64,000 bases of DNA from Thermohalobaculum sp039815685 (GCA_039815685.1 JBCBYV010000007.1:1-64000); one strand, 5' to 3'. Shown: positions 45,136 through 54,499, counted from the first letter of the stretch. Numbers and translations are program-made. The notes: a model not told the origin generated them from the letters alone.

Positions 45136-47055
45136 ATGGATGGCACAGCGAACATTGCAGAGCTGCACCCGCTTACCCCGCTGACGGCGGATGAGATCAC
45201 CGAGACGGTCGCGCTGGTCCGCGCCGGCATCGAGCGAGGCGAGGAAGCCAGGTTCGAGATGATCGAGCTGGCCGAACCGCCGAAATCCGCAGTGCGCGCC
45301 CATATCCCGGGTGCCGCCTGCGAACGCCGGGCCTGGGCCAACGCGTACTTCATTGACCGGCCCGGCGTGACGCGCTGTCTCGTCTCGCTGACCGAGCAGA
45401 AGATCGTCTCCGACACCTATCTGCCGGAGGCGATCCCGATGATCGCGCCCGTCGAGTTCCTGGAGGTCGAGAACGCGGTCAAGGCCGATCCTCGGTTCCA
45501 GGAGGCCTGCAGGCGCCGCGGGATCGAGGACATGGACCTCGTCTGCTGCGATCCATGGTCCGCCGGCAATTTCGGGATCGAGGAGGAGAAGGGCCGGCGG
45601 ATCAGCCATGTCTTCGTCTGGGTCCGCAACTCGGAGATGGACAACCAGTATGCCCACCCGGTCGAGGGGCTGAACGCCTCGGTCGACATCAACACGGGCG
45701 AGGTCCTCTCGGTCGTCGACAAGGGCGATGTGCCCATTCCGCGCGGCGAGGCGAACTACGACCACACCTTCCAGGAGGTCGTGCGCGAGGATCTGAGGCC
45801 GATCAACGTGGTCCAGCCCGACGGCGTAAGCTTCCGGCTGGATGGCAACCATCTCACCTGGCACGACTGGTCGGTCCGCATCGGCTTCAACGCCCGCGAG
45901 GGGCTCACGCTCCACGATCTCTCCATCGCCGGGCGCCCGGTGATCTGGCGCGCCTCCATAGCGGAGATGATGGTGCCCTACGGCTCACCGCATGGCGCGC
46001 ATCCCCGCAAGAACGTCTTCGATGTGGGTGAGTACGGGATCGGCCGGCTCGTGAACTCGCTGGAGCTCGGCTGCGACTGCCTCGGCGCGATCCAGTATCT
46101 CAACGCGACGCTCAACGGTCGCGACGGCGAGGTCGAGACCATCAAGAACGCGATCTGCATCCATGAGGAGGATATGGGCGTCGCCTGGAAGCACTACGAC
46201 TTCCGGCTGGATCGGACCGAGACCCGGCGCGCCCGCAAGCTCGTGATCTCCACCATCGCGACGGTCGGGAACTACGAATACGGCTACTACTGGTACCTGA
46301 TGATGGACGGGACCATCGAGTTCGAGATCAAGGCGACCGGCATCATTAACACGACCGCCTGCCTGCCAGGATCACCCGGGGCCTACGGCGTCGAGGTCGC
46401 CCCGGGCGTGCTGGGCCAGATCCACCAGCACACTTTCTGCGCGCGGCTCGACATGGCGGTGGATGGCGATCTGAACTCCGCCATCGAGTGCAACACCAAG
46501 GCGGACCCGGCGGGTCCCGAAAACCCCTACGGCAATGCATACCGGCTGCACGAGACGCGGCTGGAGACGGAGCGTGGCGGCGCCCGCAAGGCGGATCTTG
46601 CAAGCCATCGCTACTGGAAGTTTGCAAGCGCGGATCGGACGAACCATGTCGGCAAGCCCACGGCCTACAAGCTGATCCCGACCTCGACCGTCACGCCCTT
46701 CATCTTGCCCGATGGACCGTCAGGCCTGCGTGCAGGCTACACCTTCAACGACCTGTGGGTGACGGCCTTCGACCCGGACGAGCGTTATCCCGCCGGCGAG
46801 TTCGTGAATGCCAGCGACGGCTCCGACGGCCTGCCCGCCTTCGTCGCCGACGACCGGCCGATTGCCGAGACCGACATCGTCGCCTGGCATGTCTTCGGGC
46901 TCCACCACGTGCCACGTCCCGAGGACTATCCCGTCCAGCCCTGCATCACCTGCGGCTTCTCGCTCATGCCCGTCGGCTTCTTCGACGACTCGAACCTGCG
47001 CGATCTGCCCTGGAGCAAGAACAATGCGAGCTGCCACGCCCAGGCCGCCGAGTAA
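45136..47055 (+). CDS. Copper-containing primary amine oxidase
   Basis: The enzyme oxidises R-CH2-NH2 with O2 to aldehyde, ammonia and H2O2. The 639-residue protein has all hallmarks: Tyr380 in VGNYEYGYYWY is the tyrosine that becomes the topaquinone cofactor, His430 and His432 (QIHQHTF) and His591 (HHVPRPEDYP) bind copper, and Asp296 (VFDVGEYGIG) is the likely catalytic base. N-terminal D2/D3 domains precede the catalytic domain. No signal peptide is seen, so it is probably cytoplasmic. AGGAGGAG precedes the ATG. With the polyamine-type importer upstream, its substrate is most likely a polyamine or other primary amine. Confidence 0.95.
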   Translation: MDGTANIAELHPLTPLTADEITETVALVRAGIERGEEARFEMIELAEPPKSAVRAHIPGAACERRAWANAYFIDRPGVTRCLVSLTEQKIVSDTYLPEAIPMIAPVEFLEVENAVKADPRFQEACRRRGIEDMDLVCCDPWSAGNFGIEEEKGRRISHVFVWVRNSEMDNQYAHPVEGLNASVDINTGEVLSVVDKGDVPIPRGEANYDHTFQEVVREDLRPINVVQPDGVSFRLDGNHLTWHDWSVRIGFNAREGLTLHDLSIAGRPVIWRASIAEMMVPYGSPHGAHPRKNVFDVGEYGIGRLVNSLELGCDCLGAIQYLNATLNGRDGEVETIKNAICIHEEDMGVAWKHYDFRLDRTETRRARKLVISTIATVGNYEYGYYWYLMMDGTIEFEIKATGIINTTACLPGSPGAYGVEVAPGVLGQIHQHTFCARLDMAVDGDLNSAIECNTKADPAGPENPYGNAYRLHETRLETERGGARKADLASHRYWKFASADRTNHVGKPTAYKLIPTSTVTPFILPDGPSGLRAGYTFNDLWVTAFDPDERYPAGEFVNASDGSDGLPAFVADDRPIAETDIVAWHVFGLHHVPRPEDYPVQPCITCGFSLMPVGFFDDSNLRDLPWSKNNASCHAQAAE

Positions 47056-47069
47056 CGCGGCGGGGAGCG

Positions 47070-48338
47070 ATGGAACGGATCGACACGCTGGTGGTCGGTG
47101 CGGGTCAGGCGGGGCTCGCGATGAGCGAGCATCTGAGCACCGCCCATGTCCCGCACCTCGTGCTCGAGCGCGACCGCATCGCGGAGCGCTGGCGCACGGG
47201 CAGATGGGACAGCCTCGTCGCCAACGGGCCGGCCTGGCACGATCGCTTCCCGGGCATGACCTTTGCCGGCATCGATCCTGACGCCTTTCCGTCCAAAGAC
47301 CGTGTGGTGGACTATTTCGAGGCCTATGCAGCGAAGATCTCGGCGCCCATCCGCTGCGGCGTCGAGGTCACGAGCGTCGAGCGTCTGGCGGACCGGGCGG
47401 GATTTCGCGTTGAGACCTCGGCAGGCGAATTCGAGGTCTTGCGCGTCGTGGCCGCAACCGGTCCGTTCCAGCGCCCCCTCATTCCGCCGATCGTGCCCGA
47501 CGACGCGCGGGTGATGCAGATCCACTCCGCCGCCTACCGCAACCCGGGCCAGCTGCCGGAGGGTGGCGTCCTTGTCATCGGTGCCGGATCGTCAGGCTCC
47601 CAGATCGCGGATGAGCTCCTCGGTGCCGGGCGCGATGTCTATCTCTCCATCGGCCCGCATAATCGCCCGCCCCGGCGCTATCGCGGGCGGGACAATGTCT
47701 GGTGGCTGGGTGTGCTCGGGAAATGGGAGGCGGCGGCGCTCGAGCCGGGACTCGAGCACGTCACGATCGCGGTGAGCGGCGCCCATGGCGGCCAGACCGT
47801 CGACTTCCGGCGTTTCGCCGAGCGCGGCATGGCGCTCCTGGGCTCGACCCTGGGGTACGAGGATGGCGTCCTCACCATCGCATCCGATCTCGCCGAAAAC
47901 CTCGCGCGCGGCGATGCCGACTATCTGTCGCTCCTCGACGAGGCCGATGCCTATGTCGCCCGGAACGGCCTTGCCATGCCCGAGGAGCCCGAGGCCCGCC
48001 TCATCCCGGCGGATCCGGACTGCGTGCGCCATCCGACCCTCGCACTCGACCTCGCTGAGGCAGGCGTCACCACGATCATCTGGGCAACCGGCTTTGCGCT
48101 CGACTTCGGGTGGCTAAAGGTGGACACGTTCGACCCGGACGGCCGGCCGAGGCATGAGCGCGGGGTCGCGGCCGAACCCGGCATCTACTTCCTCGGCCTG
48201 CCCTGGCTTTCCCGCCGCGGGTCGTCCTTCATCTGGGGCGTCTGGCACGATGCGAAGTTCCTGGCTGACCAGATCGCCATCCAGCGGCACTATCTCGCCT
48301 ACGAGCCCTCCGGCGAGGCAGACTGCGCGCCGGCCTGA
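47070..48338 (+). CDS. Flavin-containing monooxygenase (YUCCA/FMO-like)
   Basis: The 422-residue flavoprotein has an FAD site GAGQAG (10-15), an NADPH site GAGSSG (171-176) and the FMO-type link motif HSAAY (152-156). RWRTGRWDSLVANGPAWHDRF resembles the substrate-side loop of YUCCA-like and other class B monooxygenases. It may N-oxygenate an amine or oxidise a carbonyl compound. It follows the amine oxidase by 14 bases with its own GGGGAG ribosome binding site, so both act on the same substrate family. Confidence 0.87.
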   Translation: MERIDTLVVGAGQAGLAMSEHLSTAHVPHLVLERDRIAERWRTGRWDSLVANGPAWHDRFPGMTFAGIDPDAFPSKDRVVDYFEAYAAKISAPIRCGVEVTSVERLADRAGFRVETSAGEFEVLRVVAATGPFQRPLIPPIVPDDARVMQIHSAAYRNPGQLPEGGVLVIGAGSSGSQIADELLGAGRDVYLSIGPHNRPPRRYRGRDNVWWLGVLGKWEAAALEPGLEHVTIAVSGAHGGQTVDFRRFAERGMALLGSTLGYEDGVLTIASDLAENLARGDADYLSLLDEADAYVARNGLAMPEEPEARLIPADPDCVRHPTLALDLAEAGVTTIIWATGFALDFGWLKVDTFDPDGRPRHERGVAAEPGIYFLGLPWLSRRGSSFIWGVWHDAKFLADQIAIQRHYLAYEPSGEADCAPA

Positions 48339-48355
48339 CAAGGACCCATCGCGCC

Positions 48356-48778
48356 ATGGCCCATCAACGGATCCGCCCCTTCAACACCGCCGACACCTAT
48401 CCTGAGCAGAGCCTGGACAACGACCTAGCCCAGGCGGTGGTCACGCGTGGCGGTCGGACCGTCTGGCTGCGCGGCCAGTGCCCTCAGGACCTCGACACCG
48501 CCCGCAACATCGACAGCCACGACCCCGCCGAGCAGACCCACAAGGTCATGCAGAACATCCGCCAGCTTATCGAGGAGGCCGGCGGGCGCATGGAGCATCT
48601 GGTGAAGGTCGTGGTCTACATCACCGATGTGCGCCATCGCGAAGCCGTCTATCGCACCATGGGAGAATACATACGGGGTGTGCATCCCGTCTCCACCGGC
48701 CTCGTCGTCCAGGCGCTCGCGCGGCCGGAATGGCTGGTCGAGATCGACGCGACGGCCGTCATTCCGGACGAGGAGTGA
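48356..48778 (+). CDS. RidA family protein
   Basis: RidA proteins hydrolyse reactive enamines/imines such as 2-aminoacrylate to the ketoacid and ammonia. The 140-residue protein has the typical YjgF fold: LRGQCPQDL, QTHKVMQNIRQLIEEAGGRMEHLVKVVVYITD and the active-site segment ALARPEWLVEIDATAV with the conserved Arg. In this operon it would quench imines made during amine oxidation. Confidence 0.9.
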   Translation: MAHQRIRPFNTADTYPEQSLDNDLAQAVVTRGGRTVWLRGQCPQDLDTARNIDSHDPAEQTHKVMQNIRQLIEEAGGRMEHLVKVVVYITDVRHREAVYRTMGEYIRGVHPVSTGLVVQALARPEWLVEIDATAVIPDEE

Positions 48779-48779
48779 C

Positions 48780-49454
48780 GTGACCTTCTCCGTCGTCGCC
48801 CGCTGCGCCTCCACGGGCATGTTCGGTGTCGCCGTGGCGTCCTCCTCACCGGCCGTCGCCGCGCGTTGCGCCTATGCCCGCGCCGGGGTGGGGGCGGTGG
48901 CGAGCCAGAACGTGACCGATCCACGGCTGGGATCGCGCTGTCTTGACCTCATGGCGCTTGGCGCGAGCGCTCCTGAAGCCATCGCCGTCCTCAAGGCCAC
49001 AGGCCCCCATATGGCCTATCGCCAGGTCACGGCGGTGGACGCCGCCGGGCGAACGGCAATCCACTCGGGCCCGAACGCGCTCGGGGTCTGGGCAGAGGCC
49101 GCGGCGGAAAACGTCGCTTGCGGCGGCAACCTCCTCGCCGATGCGCGCGTGCCCCAGGCCATGGTCGAGGCCTTTGCCGCCTCCGGCGGTCCTCTCGGCG
49201 ACCGGCTGATAGGCGTGATGCGCGCGGCGGTGGCGGCGGGGGGCGAGGCAGGGCCCATCCACTCAGCGGGCATGAAGCTCGTGCGCGAGGTCTCCTGGCC
49301 CGTCGCCGATCTGCGCGTTGACTGGACCGAGGAGTGCCCCGTCGAAGCGCTTGCGGCGCTTTGGGAGATCTACAAGCCACAGCTCGAGGCCTATGTGACC
49401 CGGGCGCTCGATCCAGCGGAGGCGCCAGGCTACGGCGTGCCCGGCGACCCTTGA
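48780..49454 (+). CDS. DUF1028 family protein
   Basis: The 224-residue protein belongs to DUF1028, which has an Ntn-hydrolase-like fold but no proven reaction. MTFSVVARCASTGMFGVAVASSSPAVAARCAYARAG is the conserved N-terminus, followed by ASQNVTDPRLG. The start is a GTG at 48780, one base after the RidA stop, which fits translational reinitiation. It ends the amine operon; the TRAP genes beyond face it. Confidence 0.82.
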   Translation: MTFSVVARCASTGMFGVAVASSSPAVAARCAYARAGVGAVASQNVTDPRLGSRCLDLMALGASAPEAIAVLKATGPHMAYRQVTAVDAAGRTAIHSGPNALGVWAEAAAENVACGGNLLADARVPQAMVEAFAASGGPLGDRLIGVMRAAVAAGGEAGPIHSAGMKLVREVSWPVADLRVDWTEECPVEALAALWEIYKPQLEAYVTRALDPAEAPGYGVPGDP

Positions 49455-49560
49455 ACGACGTGCTCGTGCTGGAACGGCCAGTCAGGCCGACCCACCAGGC
49501 TGAGCTATCATGGGTAGGCCGGACAGGTTGGACCGGCTCCGGTCGTGATGATGTAGCGGA

Positions 49561-50871
49561 TCACCCCAGTCCGGGCAGCCAGGTTGCAAGTCCGGGAACG
49601 GCCACGAGCATCAGGACAAGCAGGAGCGAGCAGCCGATGAAGGGCAGTGCGGCCGTGTAGATGTCGCGCATCGTGGTCTCCGGCGGCGCCACGCCCTTCA
49701 TGACGAAGAGCAGAAGGCCAAATGGCGGTGTCGTAAAGCTGATCTCCAGCGCGAGAAGCATGACGATGCCGAACCAGATCGGGTCGAAGCCGAGGCTTAG
49801 CGCGAGCGGAAAGAAGATCGGAACGGTGAGGAGCATGATCGAGATCTGCTCCATGAACATCCCCAGCACCAGCAGCACCAGGAACATGACCGCAAGCATC
49901 GTGACCGGCGCGAGCTCGAACCCGGTCGCCCAGGCGATGAGGCCCGAGGAGGCGCCGGAGAAGGCGAGGAGCTGGCTGAAGGTCGCCGAGCCGAAGACTA
50001 TCAGATACGCCATCAGCGTCACCCGCAGCGCACCCATGATCGAGCGCTTCATCGCCTCGAGGGTCAGGCAACGGAATGCGGCCGCAAGCACGATGACGCC
50101 GAGCGCGCCGAAGGCGGCAGCTTCGGAGGGTGTGACGATGCCGCCGATCATCATCATCACGATCACGACCATGAGGCCGACCATCGGCACCACGTCGCGC
50201 ATCAGGAGCAGGAGCTTCTGCGCCACCGGCAGCGGCGCGACCTCGTAGGCGGGGGCGGCGTCGGGGTCGAGCCGCGTCATGGTCCAGATGGCCAGCAAGT
50301 AGAGGCCCGCGAGGATCAACCCCGGGATCACGCCGGCGATCAGCAGCGCGCCCACATCGATGCGCGCGAGTGTGGCCAAGAGCACTGCGAGCGCTGAGGG
50401 CGGGATTATGATCGCAAGGCCGCCCGTGCCAAGGATCGGACCGATGGAAAGGGACTTCTTGTAGCCCCGCTTCGTCATCTCCGGCACCATCAGGGAGCCG
50501 AGAAGCGCCGTCGACCCCATCGAAGATCCCGACAGCGTCGAGAACCCGGTCCCGCCCAGCACGGTGACATAGGAGAGCCGACCGGGCACGCGGCCGAGGA
50601 GCGCGTCGATGGCGGTGAACATCCGCCCGCCGAGCCCGGTCTGAAAGAAGATCTCCCCCATCAGCAGGAACAGCGGGATCGGCACAAGCGCGAAGGTGGT
50701 GAGCGCTCCAAGCCCGTTGTTGAGAAGCTGGAGAATCCCTGCGCCGCCTCCCATGAAGATCCAGGCGCCTAGGATGTTTGCCGCAAGAAACGCGAGCGCC
50801 ACCGGCATGCCGATGGCCATGAGCGCCATGATCGTGCCGAGGAGGAGGGCAAGCGCCTCGAACCACGGCAT
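49561..50871 (-). CDS. dctM: TRAP transporter large permease (DctM-like)
   Basis: This is the 12-span permease of a tripartite ATP-independent periplasmic transporter, driving solute uptake by an ion gradient. The 436-residue protein has the family's GIPVALAF-like start (GMPVALAFLAAN), LSGSSMGSTALLGSL, ILGTGGLAIIIPPSALAVL and FTTPPFGLLLFVMKGVAP. It overlaps dctQ by one base and is the last gene of the gntR-leuC-leuD-dctP-dctQ-dctM run. Confidence 0.92.
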   Translation of the reverse strand: MPWFEALALLLGTIMALMAIGMPVALAFLAANILGAWIFMGGGAGILQLLNNGLGALTTFALVPIPLFLLMGEIFFQTGLGGRMFTAIDALLGRVPGRLSYVTVLGGTGFSTLSGSSMGSTALLGSLMVPEMTKRGYKKSLSIGPILGTGGLAIIIPPSALAVLLATLARIDVGALLIAGVIPGLILAGLYLLAIWTMTRLDPDAAPAYEVAPLPVAQKLLLLMRDVVPMVGLMVVIVMMMIGGIVTPSEAAAFGALGVIVLAAAFRCLTLEAMKRSIMGALRVTLMAYLIVFGSATFSQLLAFSGASSGLIAWATGFELAPVTMLAVMFLVLLVLGMFMEQISIMLLTVPIFFPLALSLGFDPIWFGIVMLLALEISFTTPPFGLLLFVMKGVAPPETTMRDIYTAALPFIGCSLLLVLMLVAVPGLATWLPGLG

Positions 50872-51377
50872 CACTCGTGGATCCCCGCCTCGCCCGAATG
50901 CAGGAGATCGGGGCCGATCACGAAGCGGGCGAACTCTACGGCCATGAGGCCGAAGGAGATCGGGAAGGCGATGGTCAGGAGCCAGCGCGGGAAGAAATAG
51001 GCGCGCACGTCATAGTCCCCGCGCTCGACGTTCTGGAGGCAGAGCTCGACGCCCTTCCACGCCAGCACCAGCGAGACGGCGACGCAGAGAGCCGCGACAA
51101 GCCGGCTTACGAAGCGTGCGGCCGGCCGTGGCAGAGCCGCGGTCGCGAGCTCGATATGCACATGGCCCTTTTCCCGCACGAGCCAGGGCGCGCCCAGCAT
51201 CGTCATGTAGAGGAGCCCGTATTCGGTCGAGGTGAAGAGCCAGGCGAAGGGTTGGACGCCGAGATTGCGCATCGTGACGGAGACGACGATGGCCACCATC
51301 AACCAGACCAGCACGGCCGCAGCGATGACGGCCATGCCGTTCAGCACGACGAGATAGGCGCGTGCGGCGGCCTGCAT
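50871..51377 (-). CDS. dctQ: TRAP transporter small permease (DctQ-like)
   Basis: The 168-residue membrane protein has four hydrophobic segments and the DctQ pattern: a first span VVLNGMAVIAAAVLVWLMVAIV, then FTSTEYGLLYMTMLGAPWLVREKGHVHIEL. It pairs with DctM in the membrane. ATG 51377 is preceded by CGGAG; a GTG two codons upstream (51383) is an alternative. It lies between the solute-binding protein gene and dctM. Confidence 0.9.
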   Translation of the reverse strand: MQAAARAYLVVLNGMAVIAAAVLVWLMVAIVVSVTMRNLGVQPFAWLFTSTEYGLLYMTMLGAPWLVREKGHVHIELATAALPRPAARFVSRLVAALCVAVSLVLAWKGVELCLQNVERGDYDVRAYFFPRWLLTIAFPISFGLMAVEFARFVIGPDLLHSGEAGIHE

Positions 51378-51438
51378 GGTCACTCCGGTCGTGCTGGGGT
51401 GGGGCGCGGCGGCGTCCAGGACGCGCCGCCGCGGAAGC

Positions 51439-52449
51439 TCAGTCTTTGGCGGGGTCGTAGAAGAGCTCGATCAGCCGGTCGTAATTCGCCGTGCCGCCCG
51501 GCTGCTCCTCCATGAGGCCGCGCATGCGCTCCCACGTCTTCTCGCGCGCGGCCGCCAGATAGTTCGCAGCGGCCTCGCCCTCGAGCGTCACCGTCGTCAT
51601 GCCCGCCGCTTCGAGGGCCGCAAGCTGCTCCGAGGCGAGCGCGCCGAGCTTCGCCGCGCTCGCGGCCTCATGCTCGATGGCGACCTCCTGCACGATGCTC
51701 TTCGCCTCGTCGGAGAGGCCGTTCCACTTCTCGAGGTTCACGATCACACCGAGATCCGTGGAGAAGAAGCAGGGCTCAATCCGGTAGCGCACGAACTCGT
51801 CCCATTTGAGGTCCGCAAGCCCGATCTGCGTCCAGCCCGTCGCGTCCACCACCCCGCGCTCGAGGCCCGAATAGACGTCCGTCGTTGGCAGGTCGATCAC
51901 CTGCGCGCCGAGGTATTCGGTGAAGAAGGCGTTGTAGACCGCGTTTCCGCGTAGCTTGATGCCATCGACCGCGAGGTTGCCGTCCGCATCGAACTCCGGC
52001 TCGTTCACGGTCCAGAGGTTGTAGCAGACATTGGAGTCGAACCAGCCCAGGTATTTGACGCCCATCTTCTCCTGATGGATCTCGTCGAGAAGCGCGATGC
52101 CGCCGTTCTCCCGCGTCTCCGGCCCAGTGAGGTTGGAAGCAACCATCGCATCCTTCTCGGGCAGGGCTCCGGCGTAGAAGCTGCCCGGCGTGTAGACCAT
52201 GTCCACGACGCCGTTCCGCACGGCATCGGGCTGCTGAAACATGCCGATCGCCTCCGGCCCGCCGCGCACATCGATGCGCACGACGCCCTCGCCCCGCTCA
52301 TTCACTTTGTCGACGAACTCCAGGAAGCTCTTGGTATAGATCAGCGTTGTCGGGAAGGCGTGGACGGCGCTCAGCACGTCCTCGGCCAAGGCGTTGCTGC
52401 CGATAAGTGTTGCGGAGGCGGCGAGGGCGCTTAGCAGTCTCATGCGCAT
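51439..52449 (-). CDS. dctP: TRAP transporter solute-binding protein (DctP-like)
   Basis: The 336-residue periplasmic binding protein has a signal peptide (MRMRLLSALAASATLIGSNALA) and a DctP fold: DGIKLRGNAVYNAFFTEYLGAQVIDLPTTDVYSGLERGVVDA is the conserved region with the Arg that clamps the carboxylate of the ligand. The ligand is probably an acid. AAGGAG stands before ATG 52449. It directly follows leuD, and the operon context suggests that the ligand is a substrate of the neighbouring LeuCD/HyuAB enzymes. Confidence 0.92.
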   Translation of the reverse strand: MRMRLLSALAASATLIGSNALAEDVLSAVHAFPTTLIYTKSFLEFVDKVNERGEGVVRIDVRGGPEAIGMFQQPDAVRNGVVDMVYTPGSFYAGALPEKDAMVASNLTGPETRENGGIALLDEIHQEKMGVKYLGWFDSNVCYNLWTVNEPEFDADGNLAVDGIKLRGNAVYNAFFTEYLGAQVIDLPTTDVYSGLERGVVDATGWTQIGLADLKWDEFVRYRIEPCFFSTDLGVIVNLEKWNGLSDEAKSIVQEVAIEHEAASAAKLGALASEQLAALEAAGMTTVTLEGEAAANYLAAAREKTWERMRGLMEEQPGGTANYDRLIELFYDPAKD

Positions 52450-52478
52450 TGGGTTTCTCCTTGTCGTTCTTGGGGACG

Positions 52479-53093
52479 TCATGCCGACGCCCCTCTCCTT
52501 GTCGTTTCGTTGTCGGTGTTCTCGGGCGCGGGCCAGGCCCAGGGTCGGGTCTCCTGCCGCGCCTTCGCGAAGGCTCGGATGGCCGCGCCATGCTGGGTCG
52601 TCAGATCGATGTCGTCCCAGCCGTTTCTCAGCTTGAGGCGCCAGGTCTCGTCGAGCGCGAAGGGATGGGTCTCATCCTCGACGACGACGGTTCCAGCAGC
52701 GAGGTCGATGGAGATCTGGGCGGGGCAGCGCGCGAGAAGGCGGGCCGAGAGATCGTCCGAGATCTGAGCCGGCAGGAGCCCGTTGTTGACGGCGTTCGAG
52801 GCGAAGATGTCTCCGAAGGACGCCGCCAGAACCGCTCGGATGCCATGGTCGACAAGCGCGTAGACCGCCGCCTCGCGCGAGGAGCCACAGCCGAAATTGC
52901 GTCCTGCGATCAGGATCTCCGCGCCTTCGAGCGGTGGCAACTCACCCTTCTCCCGCAGATCGTGGAGCAGGAACCGCCCATAGCCTTCGGCCCGCGGCGT
53001 CGACATGAAGCGCGCGGGGATCAGCTGATCCGTATCGATGTTCTCGTATGGCAGCGCCACTGCGCGCCCCTCGACGCGGGTCCAGCCGGTCAT
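52479..53093 (-). CDS. leuD: LeuD-like (de)hydratase small subunit
   Basis: The 204-residue protein matches the small swivel-domain subunit of isopropylmalate isomerase-type (aconitase family) hydratases: ENIDTDQLIPARF, GRNFGCGSSREAAVYAL and SFGDIFASNAVNNGLLP. With LeuC it would add or move water on an unsaturated or hydroxy dicarboxylate. In leucine synthesis this is 3-isopropylmalate dehydratase, but leuA and leuB are not here and the neighbours are catabolic, so it may act on another substrate. Start overlaps the leuC stop as ATGA. Confidence 0.87.
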   Translation of the reverse strand: MTGWTRVEGRAVALPYENIDTDQLIPARFMSTPRAEGYGRFLLHDLREKGELPPLEGAEILIAGRNFGCGSSREAAVYALVDHGIRAVLAASFGDIFASNAVNNGLLPAQISDDLSARLLARCPAQISIDLAAGTVVVEDETHPFALDETWRLKLRNGWDDIDLTTQHGAAIRAFAKARQETRPWAWPAPENTDNETTRRGASA

Positions 53094-54499
53094 GCGACCG
53101 CCCTCCCCTCGAGCATCGGGCGCACATCGGCGAGCCCCCCGGCGACCGCGGCGGCCGCCACCATGGCGGGGCTCATCAGATGGGTGCGCGCGCCGGGACC
53201 CTGGCGACCCCGGAAGTTCCGGTTGGTGGTCGAGGCGCAGCGCCGGCCGGGGGCAACCCTGTCCCCATTCATCGCAACGCACATGGAGCAGCCCGAGTCG
53301 ACCCAGTCGAGCCCTGCTGCGATGAAGACCCGGTCGAGCCCCTCGGCCTCCGCCTGCACCTTCACGAACGCGGAGCCCGGGGAGACGATGCCGGGCACCT
53401 TGGCCCGCCGGCCGGCCAGCACCGCGGCGGCGAGGCGCAGGTCCTCGATGCGGGCGTTCGTGCAGGAGCCGATGAAGACCTCATCGATGGGGGTGCCCTC
53501 GAGCGACCGGCCGGGTGCGAGATCCATATAGTCGAGGGCCGCGCGGATATGCGCCGCCCTCTCCGCCGATGCGCGCGCCGGATCCGGAACGGTCCCGGTG
53601 ATGGGCAGCGCATCCTCAGGGCTCGTGCCCCAGGTCACGATCGGTGCGATCGTGCGCGCATCGATCGTCTCTTCGCAGTCGAAGGCCGCGCCCGGGTCGG
53701 TAGCGAGCGTCGCCCAATCGGCCGCCGCCCGCTCCAGCGCCACTCCCTCGGGCGCAAAGGGTCGGGTTCGCAGATACTCGAGCGTCACCGCGTCGGGCGC
53801 CACCATCCCAAAGCGCGCACCGCCCTCGATGGAGAGGTTGCAGAGCGTGAGGCGCCCTTCCATCGAGAGCCCTCGGACGACCGGCCCGGCATACTCGATG
53901 GCGTGTCCCCGCGCGCCGTCCGACCCCAGCCGGGCGATCCAGCCAAGCGCGATGTCCTTTGCGCTGACGCCGGGGCCGAGGCGGCCCTCGACAGTGATCC
54001 GCATCGCCTTCGGCCGCTTCTGCCAGATCGTCTGGGTTGCGAGGACATGCGCGACCTCCGTGGCGCCGATGCCGAAGGCGATGGCGCCGAACGCACCATG
54101 GGTCGATGTGTGGCTGTCACCGCAAACGATCAGGAGCCCTGGTAGCGTCAGCCCCTGCTCCGGCCCCATCACATGCACGATCCCACGGCGCGGATCGCCG
54201 AGCCCGAAGCATCGCACGCCGTGGCGCTTGGTGTTCGCGACCAGCGTCTCGATCATGCGCGCGACCTTTGGATCGGCCTCCGTCAGCCCACCCCGCGTCG
54301 GCGCATAATGGTCGGCAACGCCGAAGGTGAGCTCCGGATTCGCGACCTCAAGCCCCCGCTCATCGAGCTTCGCGAAGGCGTGATGCGATCCCTCGTGGAC
54401 GAGATGCCGGTCGACCCAGAGGAGCGAGGCGCCGTCCTCGCGGCGCAGCACCTCATGCGCCTCCCAGAGTTTGGCGAAGAGCGTGCGCGGCGCGGTCAT
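53090..54499 (-). CDS. leuC: LeuC-like (de)hydratase large subunit
   Basis: The 469-residue protein is the [4Fe-4S] subunit of an aconitase-family hydratase. The cluster ligands are Cys346 (GSCTN) and Cys404 and Cys407 (DSGCSMCVAMNGD); VCGDSHTSTHGAFGA and CASTTNRNFRGRQG complete the site. DHYAPT (63-68) replaces the DHN(V)xT motif I recall for leucine-pathway LeuC. It is translated just behind the GntR regulator (4-base overlap) and before leuD. Isopropylmalate, or methylmalate/dimethylmalate-type acids, are all possible substrates. Confidence 0.9.
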   Translation of the reverse strand: MTAPRTLFAKLWEAHEVLRREDGASLLWVDRHLVHEGSHHAFAKLDERGLEVANPELTFGVADHYAPTRGGLTEADPKVARMIETLVANTKRHGVRCFGLGDPRRGIVHVMGPEQGLTLPGLLIVCGDSHTSTHGAFGAIAFGIGATEVAHVLATQTIWQKRPKAMRITVEGRLGPGVSAKDIALGWIARLGSDGARGHAIEYAGPVVRGLSMEGRLTLCNLSIEGGARFGMVAPDAVTLEYLRTRPFAPEGVALERAAADWATLATDPGAAFDCEETIDARTIAPIVTWGTSPEDALPITGTVPDPARASAERAAHIRAALDYMDLAPGRSLEGTPIDEVFIGSCTNARIEDLRLAAAVLAGRRAKVPGIVSPGSAFVKVQAEAEGLDRVFIAAGLDWVDSGCSMCVAMNGDRVAPGRRCASTTNRNFRGRQGPGARTHLMSPAMVAAAAVAGGLADVRPMLEGRAVA

